This document shows positions 15,498-25,050 of a stretch of 37,309 nt of DNA, piece by piece. Origin of the DNA: Bacteroidaceae bacterium (GTDB lineage: Bacteria; Bacteroidota; Bacteroidia; Bacteroidales; Bacteroidaceae); contig JAFSPM010000034.1 in the NCBI GenBank assembly GCA_017442855.1, positions 1 to 37,309 on the forward strand. Direction: 5' to 3'. A model generated the notes under the pieces. That model did no database searches. It was not told the DNA's origin and was given only the letters and a program-made list of their open reading frames with translations. A program made the translations under genes and the position numbers. Within the stretch, counting starts at the first letter, position 1. Every line of letters begins with the position of its first letter.

Positions 15498-16745
15498 ATG
15501 AAAGATGTAAAGATAGCAGTAGCCGGAACAGGTTATGTAGGTTTGAGTATTGCCACTTTGTTGAGTCAGCACCATGACGTGGCAGCAGTGGATATTGTGC
15601 CTGAAAAGGTAGATATGATTAATCATCGTAAGTCGCCTATTGTAGATAAGGAGATTGAGGAGTATCTTGCTACCAAACCATTGAGGCTAACGGCCACCTT
15701 AGATGCAGAAGAGGCTTATCGCCATGCCGATTTTGTAGTGATAGCTGCTCCCACCAACTACGACAGCATGAAGAATTTCTTCGATACCAGTGCCGTAGAG
15801 GCGGTTATCGCCACGGTGATGAAGGTGAACCCACAAGCCATTATGGTAATAAAATCTACCATCCCAGTGGGTTATACAGATAGTATCCGTCAGCGCACTG
15901 GCAGTCGGAATATCCTTTTCTCCCCAGAGTTCCTGCGTGAGAGCAAAGCGTTGTATGACAACCTCTATCCCAGTCGTATCATTGTGGGTACCGATAAGAA
16001 CGACCCTCGTTTGATGGAGGCCGCCCATACCTTTGCCAATTTGCTGTTAGAAGGTGCCTTGAAGAAAGACGTTCCTACGTTGTTCATGGGCTTTACCGAA
16101 GCTGAGGCAGTGAAGCTGTTTGCCAATACTTTCTTGGCATTGCGTGTGAGTTTCTTCAACGAACTGGATACCTATGCCGAGATGAAGGGCTTAAGCACAC
16201 AATCCATCATTGATGGTGTATGCTTGGATCCCCGCATCGGCAATCATTATAACAATCCGTCGTTTGGCTATGGCGGTTACTGCTTGCCGAAAGATACCAA
16301 GCAGCTGTTGGCCAACTATTCCGATGTGCCTCAGACTATAATTCAGGCGATTGTGGACAGTAACCGTACCCGTAAGGACTTCATTGCCGACAGGGTGTTG
16401 CACATGGCTGGCTACTACGACTATTATAATCGTGGTGACTATAATCCAATGGAGGAGCGTCATTGTATGATTGGGGTCTATCGCCTCACGATGAAGAGTA
16501 ACAGCGATAATTTCCGACAGAGCAGTATTCAGGGTATCATGAAGCGCATCAAGGCGAAGGGTGCCGAAGTGATAGTATATGAACCTTCTTTGCCTGATGG
16601 CACTACTTTCTTTGGCAGTAAGGTGGTCAATGACCTTGCAGCGTTTAAGCGTGATAGTCAGGCTATCATTGCCAATCGCTACGATGCTTGCTTAGATGAT
16701 GTGGCGGAGAAAGTCTATACCAGAGACATTTTCCGAAGAGACTAA
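15498..16745 (+). CDS. ugd: UDP-glucose 6-dehydrogenase / nucleotide-sugar dehydrogenase
   Basis: The enzyme oxidises UDP-glucose (or a related NDP-sugar) to the uronic acid with two NAD+, supplying capsule, LPS or exopolysaccharide synthesis. The N-terminal Rossmann motif is [33 protein letters not shown] is the substrate-binding segment, and [15 protein letters not shown] holds the catalytic cysteine near residue 262. The C-terminal UDP-binding domain ends with [18 protein letters not shown]. Length is 415 residues from this start. An ATG at 15489 is in frame, but it would leave a leader of only about 7 nt after the predicted transcription start, so 15498 is preferred. The gene stands alone and is closed by a strong terminator. 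Confidence 0.92.
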   Translation: MKDVKIAVAGTGYVGLSIATLLSQHHDVAAVDIVPEKVDMINHRKSPIVDKEIEEYLATKPLRLTATLDAEEAYRHADFVVIAAPTNYDSMKNFFDTSAVEAVIATVMKVNPQAIMVIKSTIPVGYTDSIRQRTGSRNILFSPEFLRESKALYDNLYPSRIIVGTDKNDPRLMEAAHTFANLLLEGALKKDVPTLFMGFTEAEAVKLFANTFLALRVSFFNELDTYAEMKGLSTQSIIDGVCLDPRIGNHYNNPSFGYGGYCLPKDTKQLLANYSDVPQTIIQAIVDSNRTRKDFIADRVLHMAGYYDYYNRGDYNPMEERHCMIGVYRLTMKSNSDNFRQSSIQGIMKRIKAKGAEVIVYEPSLPDGTTFFGSKVVNDLAAFKRDSQAIIANRYDACLDDVAEKVYTRDIFRRD

Positions 16746-16757
16746 ACTTCCATAAAA

Positions 16758-16789
16758 CAATAAAGGCTGCATTTTTGCAGCCTTTATTG
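16758..16789. terminator. Strong bidirectional terminator between ugd and the acyl-CoA ligase
   Basis: A perfect 14-bp stem CAATAAAGGCTGCA / TGCAGCCTTTATTG encloses a TTTT loop, with A/T-rich flanks on both sides. It serves both convergent genes. Confidence 0.88.
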
Positions 16790-16792
16790 TTG

Positions 16793-18451
16793 TTAAGCGT
16801 TCTGGTAGAGGTAACGTTTGATAGACTTCTTCGGTGTCTTCTCAAATTCCTCATAGAAGATCTTGATCTTTTGAATTTGGCAGTAGTTAGGCAACTTCTG
16901 GTTCAGCAGTACACGGTTTTCTTCCATCACCGTTGCCATCTTGCCATTCACGATACCTTCCTTGTTGGCGAGGTCGAAATCAGGATATACCAGACCCACC
17001 AGTTTGCCTTCCTGCTGAATGACAATACACTCAGCTACGTATGGCATGTTACTTAGCTGGCTCTCGATTTCCTCCGGATAGATGTTTTGTCCGTCAGGAC
17101 CTAAAATCATATTCTTTGAGCGTCCGCGGATGGTAAGGTTGCCTTCTGCATCCAGTACGCCCAAATCGCCTGTATGCAGCCATCCGTCAGGAGTGAGCAC
17201 CGCCTTGGTGGCTTCCTCGTTCTTGTAGTAGCCCAACATCACGTTCATACCCTTGGTAAGTATCTCACCTGGGATGTTCTGTGGGTCGGGAGAGTCGATC
17301 TTGATTTCCATGCGAGGAGCTGCCTTACCGCAAGAATAAGGTTTGTATTTTTCCCATCCCTCATAAGAGATGATAGGTGCACATTCTGTCATACCATAGC
17401 CCACGGTATATTTGAAGTTGATGGAACGGAGGAATGACTCTACCTCTTTGTTCAGTGGTGCGCCACCCATGATGACCTCGATAAAGTTGCCACCGAAGCC
17501 AGCCGTTACCTGATCGCAGATACGTTTCTTCACGATGTCGCTCAGCACCGGCAAATTCAGCATCAGCTGTGCCCAGATGTTCTTCTCCAACTGTGGCAGT
17601 ACCTTCTTCTTGATAATCTTCTCCACCACCAACGGAACAGCGATGATGATGCGAGGCTTCACATCGGCAAATGCCTGGGCAATGATCTTTGGAGAAGGAA
17701 TGCGGGTGAGGAAATATACGTGGCATCCTACTACAAACTCATACAGGAATTCGAACGACATGCCGAAGGTATGAGCCATAGGCAAGATACTTACCACCTT
17801 GTCGCCAGGGAACAAGTCGAGCACACTCTCAGCAAAGGCCATGTTTGACCATAAGGCACGGTAAGGGATCATCACACCCTTAGAAGAGCTAGTGGTACCA
17901 GATGTGTAGTTGATCATGGCCAGTTCGTCTGGACTCTGCTCCTTATAGTAATTCACATGTTCTGGTCGGAAGTTCTTGGGGAATTTCTTGCCGAAGATTT
18001 CATTCAGGTGCTCACGTGCATGCAGCAGTTTCTTGTTGCGAGCCACCAAGACAGAGAAGTCGGTCATCAGTATGATACCTTCCAACTTAGGCATCTCCTG
18101 TTCGTTGAGGTCTTCCCATACTCTGTCACCCACATACAACATACGCGCATCGGAGTGGTTCACGATGTGGTGTATGTTGTCGGCTTTGAACTCATGAAGG
18201 ATAGGGACTACAATGGCTCCGTAGGAAAGAATGGCCAGATAAGTTACTCCCCAATGTGAAGAGTTCCTACCGCAAATGGCAATCTTGTCGCCTTTCTTCA
18301 CGCCAGCCTCTTCGAGAAAGATATGTACTTTTTCAATCTTTCGTGCCACATCCTTGAATTGCAATGTGGCACCATTATAATCGGTCAGGGCATCTAAGTC
18401 CCAGTTCTTTTTAATCGAATTCTCAATTAAATGCAAAAAACCTTGTTCCAT
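16793..18451 (-). CDS. Long-chain fatty acid-CoA ligase (AMP-binding)
   Basis: A 552-residue adenylate-forming enzyme that activates fatty acids to acyl-CoA. Motif A3, INYTSGTTSSSKGVMIPYRA, is at about residues 180-199. A5 is YGMTECAPIISYEG, and A7/A8 read LHTGDLGVLDAEGNLTIRGR. The C-terminal part YPEEIESQL and the lysine context EKTPKKSIKRYL are typical. Some members of this Bacteroidota group may act on exogenous fatty acids. It is monocistronic, with a promoter at 18484-18514. The name fadD would be a loose fit, so no symbol is given. Confidence 0.9.
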   Translation of the reverse strand: MEQGFLHLIENSIKKNWDLDALTDYNGATLQFKDVARKIEKVHIFLEEAGVKKGDKIAICGRNSSHWGVTYLAILSYGAIVVPILHEFKADNIHHIVNHSDARMLYVGDRVWEDLNEQEMPKLEGIILMTDFSVLVARNKKLLHAREHLNEIFGKKFPKNFRPEHVNYYKEQSPDELAMINYTSGTTSSSKGVMIPYRALWSNMAFAESVLDLFPGDKVVSILPMAHTFGMSFEFLYEFVVGCHVYFLTRIPSPKIIAQAFADVKPRIIIAVPLVVEKIIKKKVLPQLEKNIWAQLMLNLPVLSDIVKKRICDQVTAGFGGNFIEVIMGGAPLNKEVESFLRSINFKYTVGYGMTECAPIISYEGWEKYKPYSCGKAAPRMEIKIDSPDPQNIPGEILTKGMNVMLGYYKNEEATKAVLTPDGWLHTGDLGVLDAEGNLTIRGRSKNMILGPDGQNIYPEEIESQLSNMPYVAECIVIQQEGKLVGLVYPDFDLANKEGIVNGKMATVMEENRVLLNQKLPNYCQIQKIKIFYEEFEKTPKKSIKRYLYQNA

Positions 18452-18483
18452 GTCAATTATTGCACAAATACATAAATTTTGTG

Positions 18484-18514
18484 CAAAGATAAGTCTTTTG
18501 TGTTAAACCACAAA
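18484..18514 (-). promoter_or_regulatory. Promoter of the acyl-CoA ligase
   Basis: TTTG (complement of 18511-18514), a 19-bp spacer and TATCTTTG (complement of 18484-18491) match the consensus. It begins only about 24 bp after the response-regulator stop codon, and I see no terminator in between. Readthrough from the efflux operon is possible. Confidence 0.75.
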
Positions 18515-18537
18515 ATAAAAATGAGGGATTTTTTTAG

Positions 18538-19266
18538 TTAGCTTCGTTTATTTAAGAAGTCTTGAAAAGACTGCTTGTAGCTATCACCTATGGGAATGTA
18601 GGTGTTACCGAAAACGATACGATTATGTTCGATAATCCTAATTTTTTCTTTCTGAACGATATACGAACGATGGACTCGTATAAAACGGTCTGATGGCAGC
18701 ATGTCTTCCATGGCTTTCATGCTCATCAGTGACATCACAGGCCTTGTGGCATTTTCTTCGTAAATTTTCACGTAGTCTTTCAGTCCTTCCACATAAAGGA
18801 TGTTTTTTAGCTCAATTTGGATGAGCTTATAGTCGCTTTTGACGAAGATGCTTTGTATGTCATTCTTCTTTTCTGTCTTTTCTGGTTGCTTACTTTGCTC
18901 GACCAACTTGAACCATTCCTGTGCCTTGTTGGCTGCTTGCAGGAAGTCAGGGTAGGAGATTGGCTTTAATAGATAGTCGAGAGCATTAACCTTGTAGCCA
19001 TCCAAGGCATATTGGTTGAAGGCGGTGGTAAACACCACACGTGTTTGTGGTGGTATCATACGGGAGTAATCCAAACCGTTCAGTTCCGGCATCTGGATGT
19101 CCAGAAAAATCAAATCAACCGGATGGTCGTGCATCTCCTGCATGGCTTGCACAGCGCTGTTATAGGCTCCAACCAGTTCGAGGAAGGGAGTCTTCTTTAC
19201 ATAACTTGCCATCAGTCCCAAAGCCAACGGCTCGTCATCTACCACTGCACAACGTATCACTGCCAT
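18538..19266 (-). CDS. LytTR-family response regulator
   Basis: A 242-residue two-component regulator. The receiver domain (1-120) has the acid pair Asp10/Asp11 (CAVVDDEPLA), the phosphoacceptor Asp56 (DLIFLDIQMPELNG), Thr80/81 and the Lys101 switch (DYLLKPIS). The DNA-binding LytTR domain (about 140-242) has SIFVKSDYKLIQIELKNILY, GLKDYVKIY, RFIRVHRSYIV and the ending NTYIPIGDSYKQSF. The gene is 18 bp downstream of its histidine kinase and is the last gene of the efflux operon. It probably binds direct repeats upstream of its targets and may autoregulate the operon; the target is inferred. Confidence 0.93.
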   Translation of the reverse strand: MAVIRCAVVDDEPLALGLMASYVKKTPFLELVGAYNSAVQAMQEMHDHPVDLIFLDIQMPELNGLDYSRMIPPQTRVVFTTAFNQYALDGYKVNALDYLLKPISYPDFLQAANKAQEWFKLVEQSKQPEKTEKKNDIQSIFVKSDYKLIQIELKNILYVEGLKDYVKIYEENATRPVMSLMSMKAMEDMLPSDRFIRVHRSYIVQKEKIRIIEHNRIVFGNTYIPIGDSYKQSFQDFLNKRS

Positions 19267-19284
19267 ATATTTAATAATAAGGTG

Positions 19285-20364
19285 TTACCTCGTATTTATC
19301 TCAAGCGAAGAAGAATACTCCTTGCCATCGTTGCTCAAACCATAGTTCCAAGTATATTTGCCAGGATAGGTAAGGTCTAAGCGTTTCTGCACTTGTTCCA
19401 AGCCGATGCCACTGCCACTCTTGTCGTAGCCCACCTTGCGATGGTTGCTGTTCTGGATAAGGCAACGCACCATACCTTGTACCTCACTGAAACGGATCTT
19501 GATATAGCTGGGTTCCGTAGGTGAAATGCCATGCTTGAAAGCATTCTCCACCAACGAGATAAAAATGAGTGGAGCTATTGGCGTATTACTATCAGCGTTG
19601 AGATCATATTCAGTTTCCACCGTCACATTGGAACTCAGGCGAATGCGCATCAGTTCGATATAGCTTTGGATGAATTCCATCTCCTTGCCTATGGTAGTGA
19701 ACTGGTCTTTGTTTTCGTAAAGAACATGACGCAACAGCTTGCTCAGCTCCTGTACCGACTCCTGTGCCTTGTCGGCATCGAAAGCAATCAGGGCGTAGAT
19801 GTTGTTGAGGGTGTTCAGCAAGAAATGGGGGTTCAGCTGACTTCTCAGGTTTTGCAATTCCGCAGCTGTAAGAGCCTTCTCTGCTTCGTTACGCGATTTT
19901 TCCATCAGCTGCCATTGCTCACTCACTTTGATAATGGTGGCCACTGTGGCTGTTATCACCAATGGAAACATGTCGCGCACAATCTCTACCCACAAAGGAG
20001 GACGGAAATCAAAACGGGCTTGTTGGGCTGCATCAGCTGCCTCAGGAAAGCGCTGTAAGAACCAATAGTACATAACTTCACCCCAGATGTGGAAGCAGAG
20101 AGAGAATCCCAGGATAAAAGCAAAGTTAAAGAGGAAAAACCATGGGGCACGGTGCTTTAGTAGGTATTTCGGTACCAACCACAGATAGTTGATGTAGAAC
20201 ACCACCATCCAGATGCCCAGCCAGAAACCACCGTATAAGAAGTAACTGTTGATGGTGAATTCAAGGCCGCCTCTTAACAACATAAGGTATGGGAACATCA
20301 GTATGATGCCCCATACCACTATGTGTGTAATCGTCTTTCTATTTTTGATTTTTACCTCTGGCAT
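19285..20364 (-). CDS. LytS/YehU-type sensor histidine kinase
   Basis: A 359-residue membrane kinase. The N-terminal 150 residues hold about four hydrophobic segments with little extracytoplasmic sequence, so the sensing part is membrane-embedded. A short coiled linker leads to the His_kinase (PF06580) motif LRSQLNPHFLLNTLNNIYAL with the phospho-histidine at about residue 180. The ATP-binding region has PLIFISLVENAFKHGIS (N-box) and GSGIGLEQVQKRLDLTYPGK (G-box). It lies 19 bp after the macB-like permease and 18 bp before its response regulator. It is likely to sense the cargo or envelope stress linked to the pump, though no ligand is readable. Confidence 0.93.
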   Translation of the reverse strand: MPEVKIKNRKTITHIVVWGIILMFPYLMLLRGGLEFTINSYFLYGGFWLGIWMVVFYINYLWLVPKYLLKHRAPWFFLFNFAFILGFSLCFHIWGEVMYYWFLQRFPEAADAAQQARFDFRPPLWVEIVRDMFPLVITATVATIIKVSEQWQLMEKSRNEAEKALTAAELQNLRSQLNPHFLLNTLNNIYALIAFDADKAQESVQELSKLLRHVLYENKDQFTTIGKEMEFIQSYIELMRIRLSSNVTVETEYDLNADSNTPIAPLIFISLVENAFKHGISPTEPSYIKIRFSEVQGMVRCLIQNSNHRKVGYDKSGSGIGLEQVQKRLDLTYPGKYTWNYGLSNDGKEYSSSLEINTR

Positions 20365-20383
20365 TGTGCAAATGTACGAACAA

Positions 20384-21604
20384 TTATTCGTATCTCAAAG
20401 CCTCAATAGGGTCTAAGTTAGCAGCTTTCTTTGCCGGATACCAGCCAAAGAACATGCCAATCAGTACGCAGACGCCAAATGCCAATACTACTGAACTGGT
20501 GGTGATGGCTACTGATACCTGATCAGAGAACAGCTCTACCAAAGCCCCTAAGCCATAGCCGCATAAGATGCCGATCAATCCACCAGTAAGGCAAATCAGT
20601 ATGGCTTCTATCAGGAACTGACTCAGGATGTCGATGCCACGTGCGCCTACTGACATACGCAGGCCAATTTCCTTGGTGCGCTCGGTTACCGACACATACA
20701 TGATGTTCATGATACCGATGCCACCTACTACCAGTGAGATACCTGCGATAGCTGCCAAGAGCAAGGTCATCATACCCGTTACTGTAGAGATGGTGCTCAT
20801 GATTTCTTCCATAGAGCTCAGGGTGAAGTTGTTCTCATCACCATCTTTCAGACGATGGTTGCGACGCAACACCTCTTCTATCTCGTTCATCGCCAACTGG
20901 GTGTCTTCTTCTGACGTAGCACTGCACTGAATACCACTAAGATGGGTCTGTGAGAGCATACGCTTCATCACGGTGCTGAATGGTGCCAACACGATTTCAT
21001 CCTGGTCCATACCCATAGAGTTGGTACCTTTGCTCACCAATACACCAACGACTCTGAATGGAATCTGGTTCACACGGATGATTTTGCCAATAGGTTCCTC
21101 ATCGGGGAAAAGGTTCTCCACGATGGTCTTACCAATGACACAAACCTTAGCTGATGTTTTTACATCCTGCTCTGTGAACATGTCACCCTCTTGCATCTCT
21201 AATTGACGGATATTCAGGTAGTCGGGACTACATCCTGTTACTGATGCAGGGTAGTTGTTGTTACCTGCCACCAACTGGCCTGAACTGGATACACTGGGAC
21301 TAACATAGGTAACGTGCGGACATTCACTACGGATGGAATTGTAATCTTCCATCTTCAGTGTCTGCATAGAGCTGGCATCCATACGCTGTCCGGCTCTGCG
21401 CTCACCACCAGGGTTGATCATAATCATGTTAGAACCCATGGAAGAGATCTGATTGGTGATCTGCTCCTGTGTGCCTGCACCGAATCCCAACATTGCAATC
21501 ACTGATGCAATACCGATGATGATACCCAACATGGTAAGCAGTGAGCGAGTCTTATTGTTGTAGATGGCCTTGAGGGCTATCTTGAAAAGATTTACGTAAT
21601 TCAT
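20384..21604 (-). CDS. MacB-like ABC transporter permease (FtsX type)
   Basis: A 406-residue permease of the type VII ABC (MacB/LolCDE) superfamily. It has one N-terminal helix (NKTRSLLTMLGIIIGIASVI), a large periplasmic MacB-PCD domain (about 45-270) and three C-terminal helices. FtsX motifs ITSVTERTKEIGLRMSVGA-like (here YVSVTERTKEIGLRMSVGA) and the ending AKKAANLDPIEALRYE are present. In classical MacB the ATPase is fused to this permease; here it is a separate gene just upstream. It works with the MacA-like adaptor and TolC-like channel to expel peptides, drugs or toxins from the periplasm. Substrate unknown. Confidence 0.92.
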   Translation of the reverse strand: MNYVNLFKIALKAIYNNKTRSLLTMLGIIIGIASVIAMLGFGAGTQEQITNQISSMGSNMIMINPGGERRAGQRMDASSMQTLKMEDYNSIRSECPHVTYVSPSVSSSGQLVAGNNNYPASVTGCSPDYLNIRQLEMQEGDMFTEQDVKTSAKVCVIGKTIVENLFPDEEPIGKIIRVNQIPFRVVGVLVSKGTNSMGMDQDEIVLAPFSTVMKRMLSQTHLSGIQCSATSEEDTQLAMNEIEEVLRRNHRLKDGDENNFTLSSMEEIMSTISTVTGMMTLLLAAIAGISLVVGGIGIMNIMYVSVTERTKEIGLRMSVGARGIDILSQFLIEAILICLTGGLIGILCGYGLGALVELFSDQVSVAITTSSVVLAFGVCVLIGMFFGWYPAKKAANLDPIEALRYE

Positions 21605-21618
21605 ACTCTTACTGTTTT

Positions 21619-22365
21619 TTAAATATCCTCAGGTATTGGCAGTGAAGCCAATGTCTCAGCAGCATTTAAAATATTGTTATTCACAATGTCATCCTTGATC
21701 TTGCCATCACGCAGGGTAATGGTTCGACTGCTGTACTGGGCAATCTCAGGGTTGTGGGTCACAAAGATAATGGTACGTCCTTCGGCATGCAGCTTCTGGA
21801 AAAGAACCAAAATCTCAAATGAAGTGCGGGTATCCAGGTTACCTGTTGCTTCGTCGGCCAGGATCACGGCAGGGTTGTTCACCAAGGCACGTGCAATGGC
21901 CACACGCTGCATCTGACCACCAGACATCTGGTTTGACTTGTGCTCCAGACGGTCGCCCAAACCCACGGCTTTCAGTGCTTCAACGGCACGACGGCGTCTT
22001 TCTGTGGCAGATACCTCAGCATTATACATCAGCGGCAGCTCTACGTTCTCTACTGCGGTTGTCTTGGCAAGCAGGTTGTAGTTCTGGAACACAAACCCAA
22101 TCTTGCGGTTGCGCAGGATGGCACGCTGGCTTCTTGACATCGTCCTTACGGGCACTCCGTCAAGGATGTATTCACCACTGGTAGGGGTGTCGAGGCAACC
22201 CAGTGTGTTCAGTAAGGTTGACTTACCTGAACCTGACGTACCCATGATGGTCACAAACTCACCCTCGTTGATGGTGAAGCTCACGCCTCGCAAGGCCTTC
22301 ACCACTTCATCACCTACGATGAATTTGCGCTTAACGTTTTGTAATTCTATAACTGGTTTAGCCAT
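21619..22365 (-). CDS. MacB-like ABC transporter ATP-binding subunit
   Basis: A 248-residue ATPase of the LolD/MacB class. Walker A is GTSGSGKSTLLNTLGCLD, the Q-loop region VFQNYNLLAKTTAVENVELP, the signature NQMSGGQMQRVAIARALVNN and Walker B ILADEATGNLD; the His switch is FVTHNPEIA. I use the ATG at 22365 (MAKPVIEL), because the longer frame would need a TTG start at 22374. It is separated from macA by exactly five heptamer repeats (35 bp) and from the permease by 14 bp. It supplies ATP hydrolysis for the mechanotransmission cycle of the pump. Confidence 0.94.
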   Translation of the reverse strand: MAKPVIELQNVKRKFIVGDEVVKALRGVSFTINEGEFVTIMGTSGSGKSTLLNTLGCLDTPTSGEYILDGVPVRTMSRSQRAILRNRKIGFVFQNYNLLAKTTAVENVELPLMYNAEVSATERRRRAVEALKAVGLGDRLEHKSNQMSGGQMQRVAIARALVNNPAVILADEATGNLDTRTSFEILVLFQKLHAEGRTIIFVTHNPEIAQYSSRTITLRDGKIKDDIVNNNILNAAETLASLPIPEDI

Positions 22366-22400
22366 AACTCTCAACTTTAAACTCTTAACTCTAAACTATT
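22366..22400 (-). repeat. Five heptamer repeats filling the macA-macB spacer
   Basis: On the plus strand the units are AACTCTC, AACTTTA, AACTCTT, AACTCTA and AACTATT. The whole 35-bp spacer between the macA stop and the ATPase start is therefore five units of 7 bp. On the coding strand the units read GAGAGTT-like. It directly precedes the ATG and could set the unstructured AT-rich initiation region used in this SD-less phylum. Confidence 0.75.
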
Positions 22401-23582
22401 TTACATTGGACCGCCAGGACCGCCGCCGCCAGGGCCACCGCCCATACCAGGCATTCTATCCATCAAGCCGTTTTCACGTACGGTTGAGGTAGCACCAGTC
22501 ACCACTTCTGTGCCTTCGCTAATGCCTTCTACCTCAGTCATGCCGTTGCCGGTCAGACCTACAGTCACTTCATGTGCGGTATATACATTGCCTTCCTTGG
22601 TCCATACCTTATAAGGAGATTTCACGTCATTGACCTGTGTAGCACCAGTTTCAGGGGTTGGGAAGAAACGCAGGGCGCGACTTGGTACCATTATAACATT
22701 GTTTCTTTCTTGCTTGTAGATGGTTACATTAGCCGTCAATCTTGGCTTCAGCTTCAGATCCTGATTAGGTGCGTTGATCACCACCTCATAGGTAACCACA
22801 GAGCTGGAAGTTGTCTCGCTGCTTTCACCCAAGCGAACCTGTACGACAGTACCCTCGAAAGTCTCATCTGGATAAGCGTCAACGGTGAAAGTAGCACGCT
22901 GGCCTTCCTCGATACCACCTATATCAGCTTCGTCAACGTCAGCAATCACACGCATCTGGGTCAAGTCGGCTGCAATGTTAAACAGGGTAGGCGTGTTGAA
23001 ACCAGAAGTCACTGTCTGACCTTCTTCCACAGCCTTGTTAATCACCACACCATCAATAGGAGAGTAGATGGTGGCATAAGAAAGGTTACGCTGAGCCTTT
23101 GCCAAGTTAGCCTTGCTCTGTTCGTACTGAGCCTTAGCACTCATGTAGCTATATTCGCTCTGCTCAAAATCAGTGTCACTGATAAGCTGTTTCTCGTGCA
23201 ATGCCTTGTTACGGTTGTAGGTCTTCTCCTGGTATTCGAAGTTAGCCTTCTGACCGTTATAGTTAGCTTGCTGTGAGTTCAGGTCACTCATCAAAGTCAC
23301 CTTATCAATCTCGGCAATCAGCTCACCTTTCTTTACTACTGAGTTATAATCTACATAGATGCGATCAATGATACCTGTCACCTGTGCACCCACCTCTACC
23401 TGAGTAACAGGCTCGATGGTACCTGTTGCGGTGATAGACTCTGATACATTACCTCTGATAGCTGGGGCAGTCATCACATTGACACTCTGTTTCTTATTAC
23501 CAGAACCGCCAAACAACCAGAAACCAACCACGAGCAATGCCACTACGGCAACTGCTGCCCAAATAATAGTCTTCTTTTTCAT
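22401..23582 (-). CDS. MacA-like periplasmic adaptor (efflux RND/HlyD family)
   Basis: A 393-residue membrane-fusion protein. It has an N-terminal membrane anchor (IIWAAVAVVALLVVGFWLFG), a barrel-sandwich half starting near VSESITATGTIEPVTQVEVG, a long alpha-helical hairpin (about 100-170, rich in Gln/Lys/Ala), then YSPIDGVVINKAVEEGQTV and beta-barrel and membrane-proximal domains. The end is a Gly/Pro/Met low-complexity tail, MPGMGGGPGGGGPGGPM. The start is the ATG at 23582; the upstream extension begins with TTG at 23612 inside the tolC stop region and adds a polar segment before the anchor. It links the MacB pair in the inner membrane to the TolC-like channel. Confidence 0.92.
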   Translation of the reverse strand: MKKKTIIWAAVAVVALLVVGFWLFGGSGNKKQSVNVMTAPAIRGNVSESITATGTIEPVTQVEVGAQVTGIIDRIYVDYNSVVKKGELIAEIDKVTLMSDLNSQQANYNGQKANFEYQEKTYNRNKALHEKQLISDTDFEQSEYSYMSAKAQYEQSKANLAKAQRNLSYATIYSPIDGVVINKAVEEGQTVTSGFNTPTLFNIAADLTQMRVIADVDEADIGGIEEGQRATFTVDAYPDETFEGTVVQVRLGESSETTSSSVVTYEVVINAPNQDLKLKPRLTANVTIYKQERNNVIMVPSRALRFFPTPETGATQVNDVKSPYKVWTKEGNVYTAHEVTVGLTGNGMTEVEGISEGTEVVTGATSTVRENGLMDRMPGMGGGPGGGGPGGPM

Positions 23583-23604
23583 ATTGTTAGTTTTTTTATT
23601 ATTT

Positions 23605-25014
23605 TCATCCAATTACAATACTCTCGCCACCATAGAACCTCAGCAGTTGCTGGTTCATGATAGCCATATACTTAGCCTGCAGCAATGAGTTCTGTGCACT
23701 CAGCAGGTTTGTCTGCTCTTTCAACAGTTCCACAGTATTCTTCATACCCAGGTTAAACTGTTCCTGCACCAAGTCAAAACTGGTCTGTGCACTGCTCAGC
23801 TGGTCTTTAGCTGCGATATATTGTTGTTGTGCTGTGTTGGCATCGAGCCACAAACCTTCGATGTTGCTATACAAAGTCTTCTGTTGGCTCTGCAAAGACA
23901 GCTCAGAGTTCTGCTTCTGGATGCGAGCCTTCTGTATCTGACTCTTGGTTTGACGCTTGTCGTAGATAGGAATGCTTACGCTTACGCCGATAGAGTTACT
24001 CCAGTTGTCGCTCAACTGAGTGCCGAAGCCCTTGCCAGAACCGTTCATGTTGTTACTGTTGATGTTGCCCGTCATGCTAATGGTTGGCAGGTAACCAGCC
24101 TTAGCTACCTTGATATTCAGGTCAGCAGCTTCCACATCCAGCTTGCTTGCCTGAATCTCAGGACGCATAGCCAATGCAGCATTATAAACATCAGTCTTTG
24201 ATGGCAGAGGAATCAGTACATCGTCATCGCTCAGTTCTGGTAAGAAAAGATTCATCTCTTCCTCACCATCGATTTCCAACAACTGCTTCAGCTGGAGCTT
24301 GTAGTTCTGGAGCTGAGCTTGTGAGTTCACCAGCTGATACTTGTCCTGACTTACCTGAGAAGCCAGCTGAGCATAGTCAGCTTTTGATGAACTACCAGCC
24401 TCGAACAACTGCTTGCCACGAGCTGCGTTCGCCTCGCTAACGGCCAAGTTAGCCTCATTAACTTGAATAGATTCGGCAGCATACAGAATCTGGATATAAA
24501 TCTGAGTAATCTGCTGGATGATGTTGTTCTCGCTCTGCGCCACATCCAGGTCAGCTGCCTCGCTGTTCAGCTTCTGCTGCTTCAGCGTGTTTATTCTTTT
24601 CCCATTGAAAACTGTCCAGTTTGCGTTAATTCCGTAGTTGCCGTTGTAAGAAGTCTTATTGTTTGAAGTTTTCACCTCAGAACCCATCACCATCATAGTG
24701 GTGCTGGCATTCGGACGATAGCTCACGTTCTGACTAACACTTGCCGAAACACTAGGCAGGAAGTCAGCCTTGGCATTCTTAACGTCGATTTCTGCGCTCA
24801 CAGCCTGCAGACGGTTCTGCTGGATGGTGATGTTCTGCTGCAAGGCATAATCGATGCAATCCTGCAGCGTCCACTGATCGGGCTGCACGGATACCACTCT
24901 CGTTGTGTCTGTTGACCATGCTTCCTGGCGTGGAGCGATGCCGTCCTGAGCGAACAGGTTGGCGATGCATACCATGCTAAGAATTGTCATTCCAAATAAT
25001 CTTTTTGTTTTCAT
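23605..25014 (-). CDS. TolC-family outer membrane efflux channel
   Basis: A 469-residue outer-membrane efflux protein. It has a signal peptide (MKTKRLFGMTILSMVCIA, ending in NLFAQ) and then two repeats of the OEP domain with long Ala/Gln-rich helices: LQDCIDYALQQNITIQQN, VKNAKADFLPSVSASVSQN, and in the second half AALAMRPEIQASKLDVEAAD and VAKAGYLPTISMTGNINS. The start is the ATG at 25014; a further in-frame ATG at 25071 is ruled out because the promoter -7 box is at 25051-25058. It is the first gene of the six-gene pump/two-component operon. Confidence 0.93.
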   Translation of the reverse strand: MKTKRLFGMTILSMVCIANLFAQDGIAPRQEAWSTDTTRVVSVQPDQWTLQDCIDYALQQNITIQQNRLQAVSAEIDVKNAKADFLPSVSASVSQNVSYRPNASTTMMVMGSEVKTSNNKTSYNGNYGINANWTVFNGKRINTLKQQKLNSEAADLDVAQSENNIIQQITQIYIQILYAAESIQVNEANLAVSEANAARGKQLFEAGSSSKADYAQLASQVSQDKYQLVNSQAQLQNYKLQLKQLLEIDGEEEMNLFLPELSDDDVLIPLPSKTDVYNAALAMRPEIQASKLDVEAADLNIKVAKAGYLPTISMTGNINSNNMNGSGKGFGTQLSDNWSNSIGVSVSIPIYDKRQTKSQIQKARIQKQNSELSLQSQQKTLYSNIEGLWLDANTAQQQYIAAKDQLSSAQTSFDLVQEQFNLGMKNTVELLKEQTNLLSAQNSLLQAKYMAIMNQQLLRFYGGESIVIG

Positions 25015-25050
25015 ATCTCTGAAATTGTTTATTTTCAATTTTTCTTGCTG

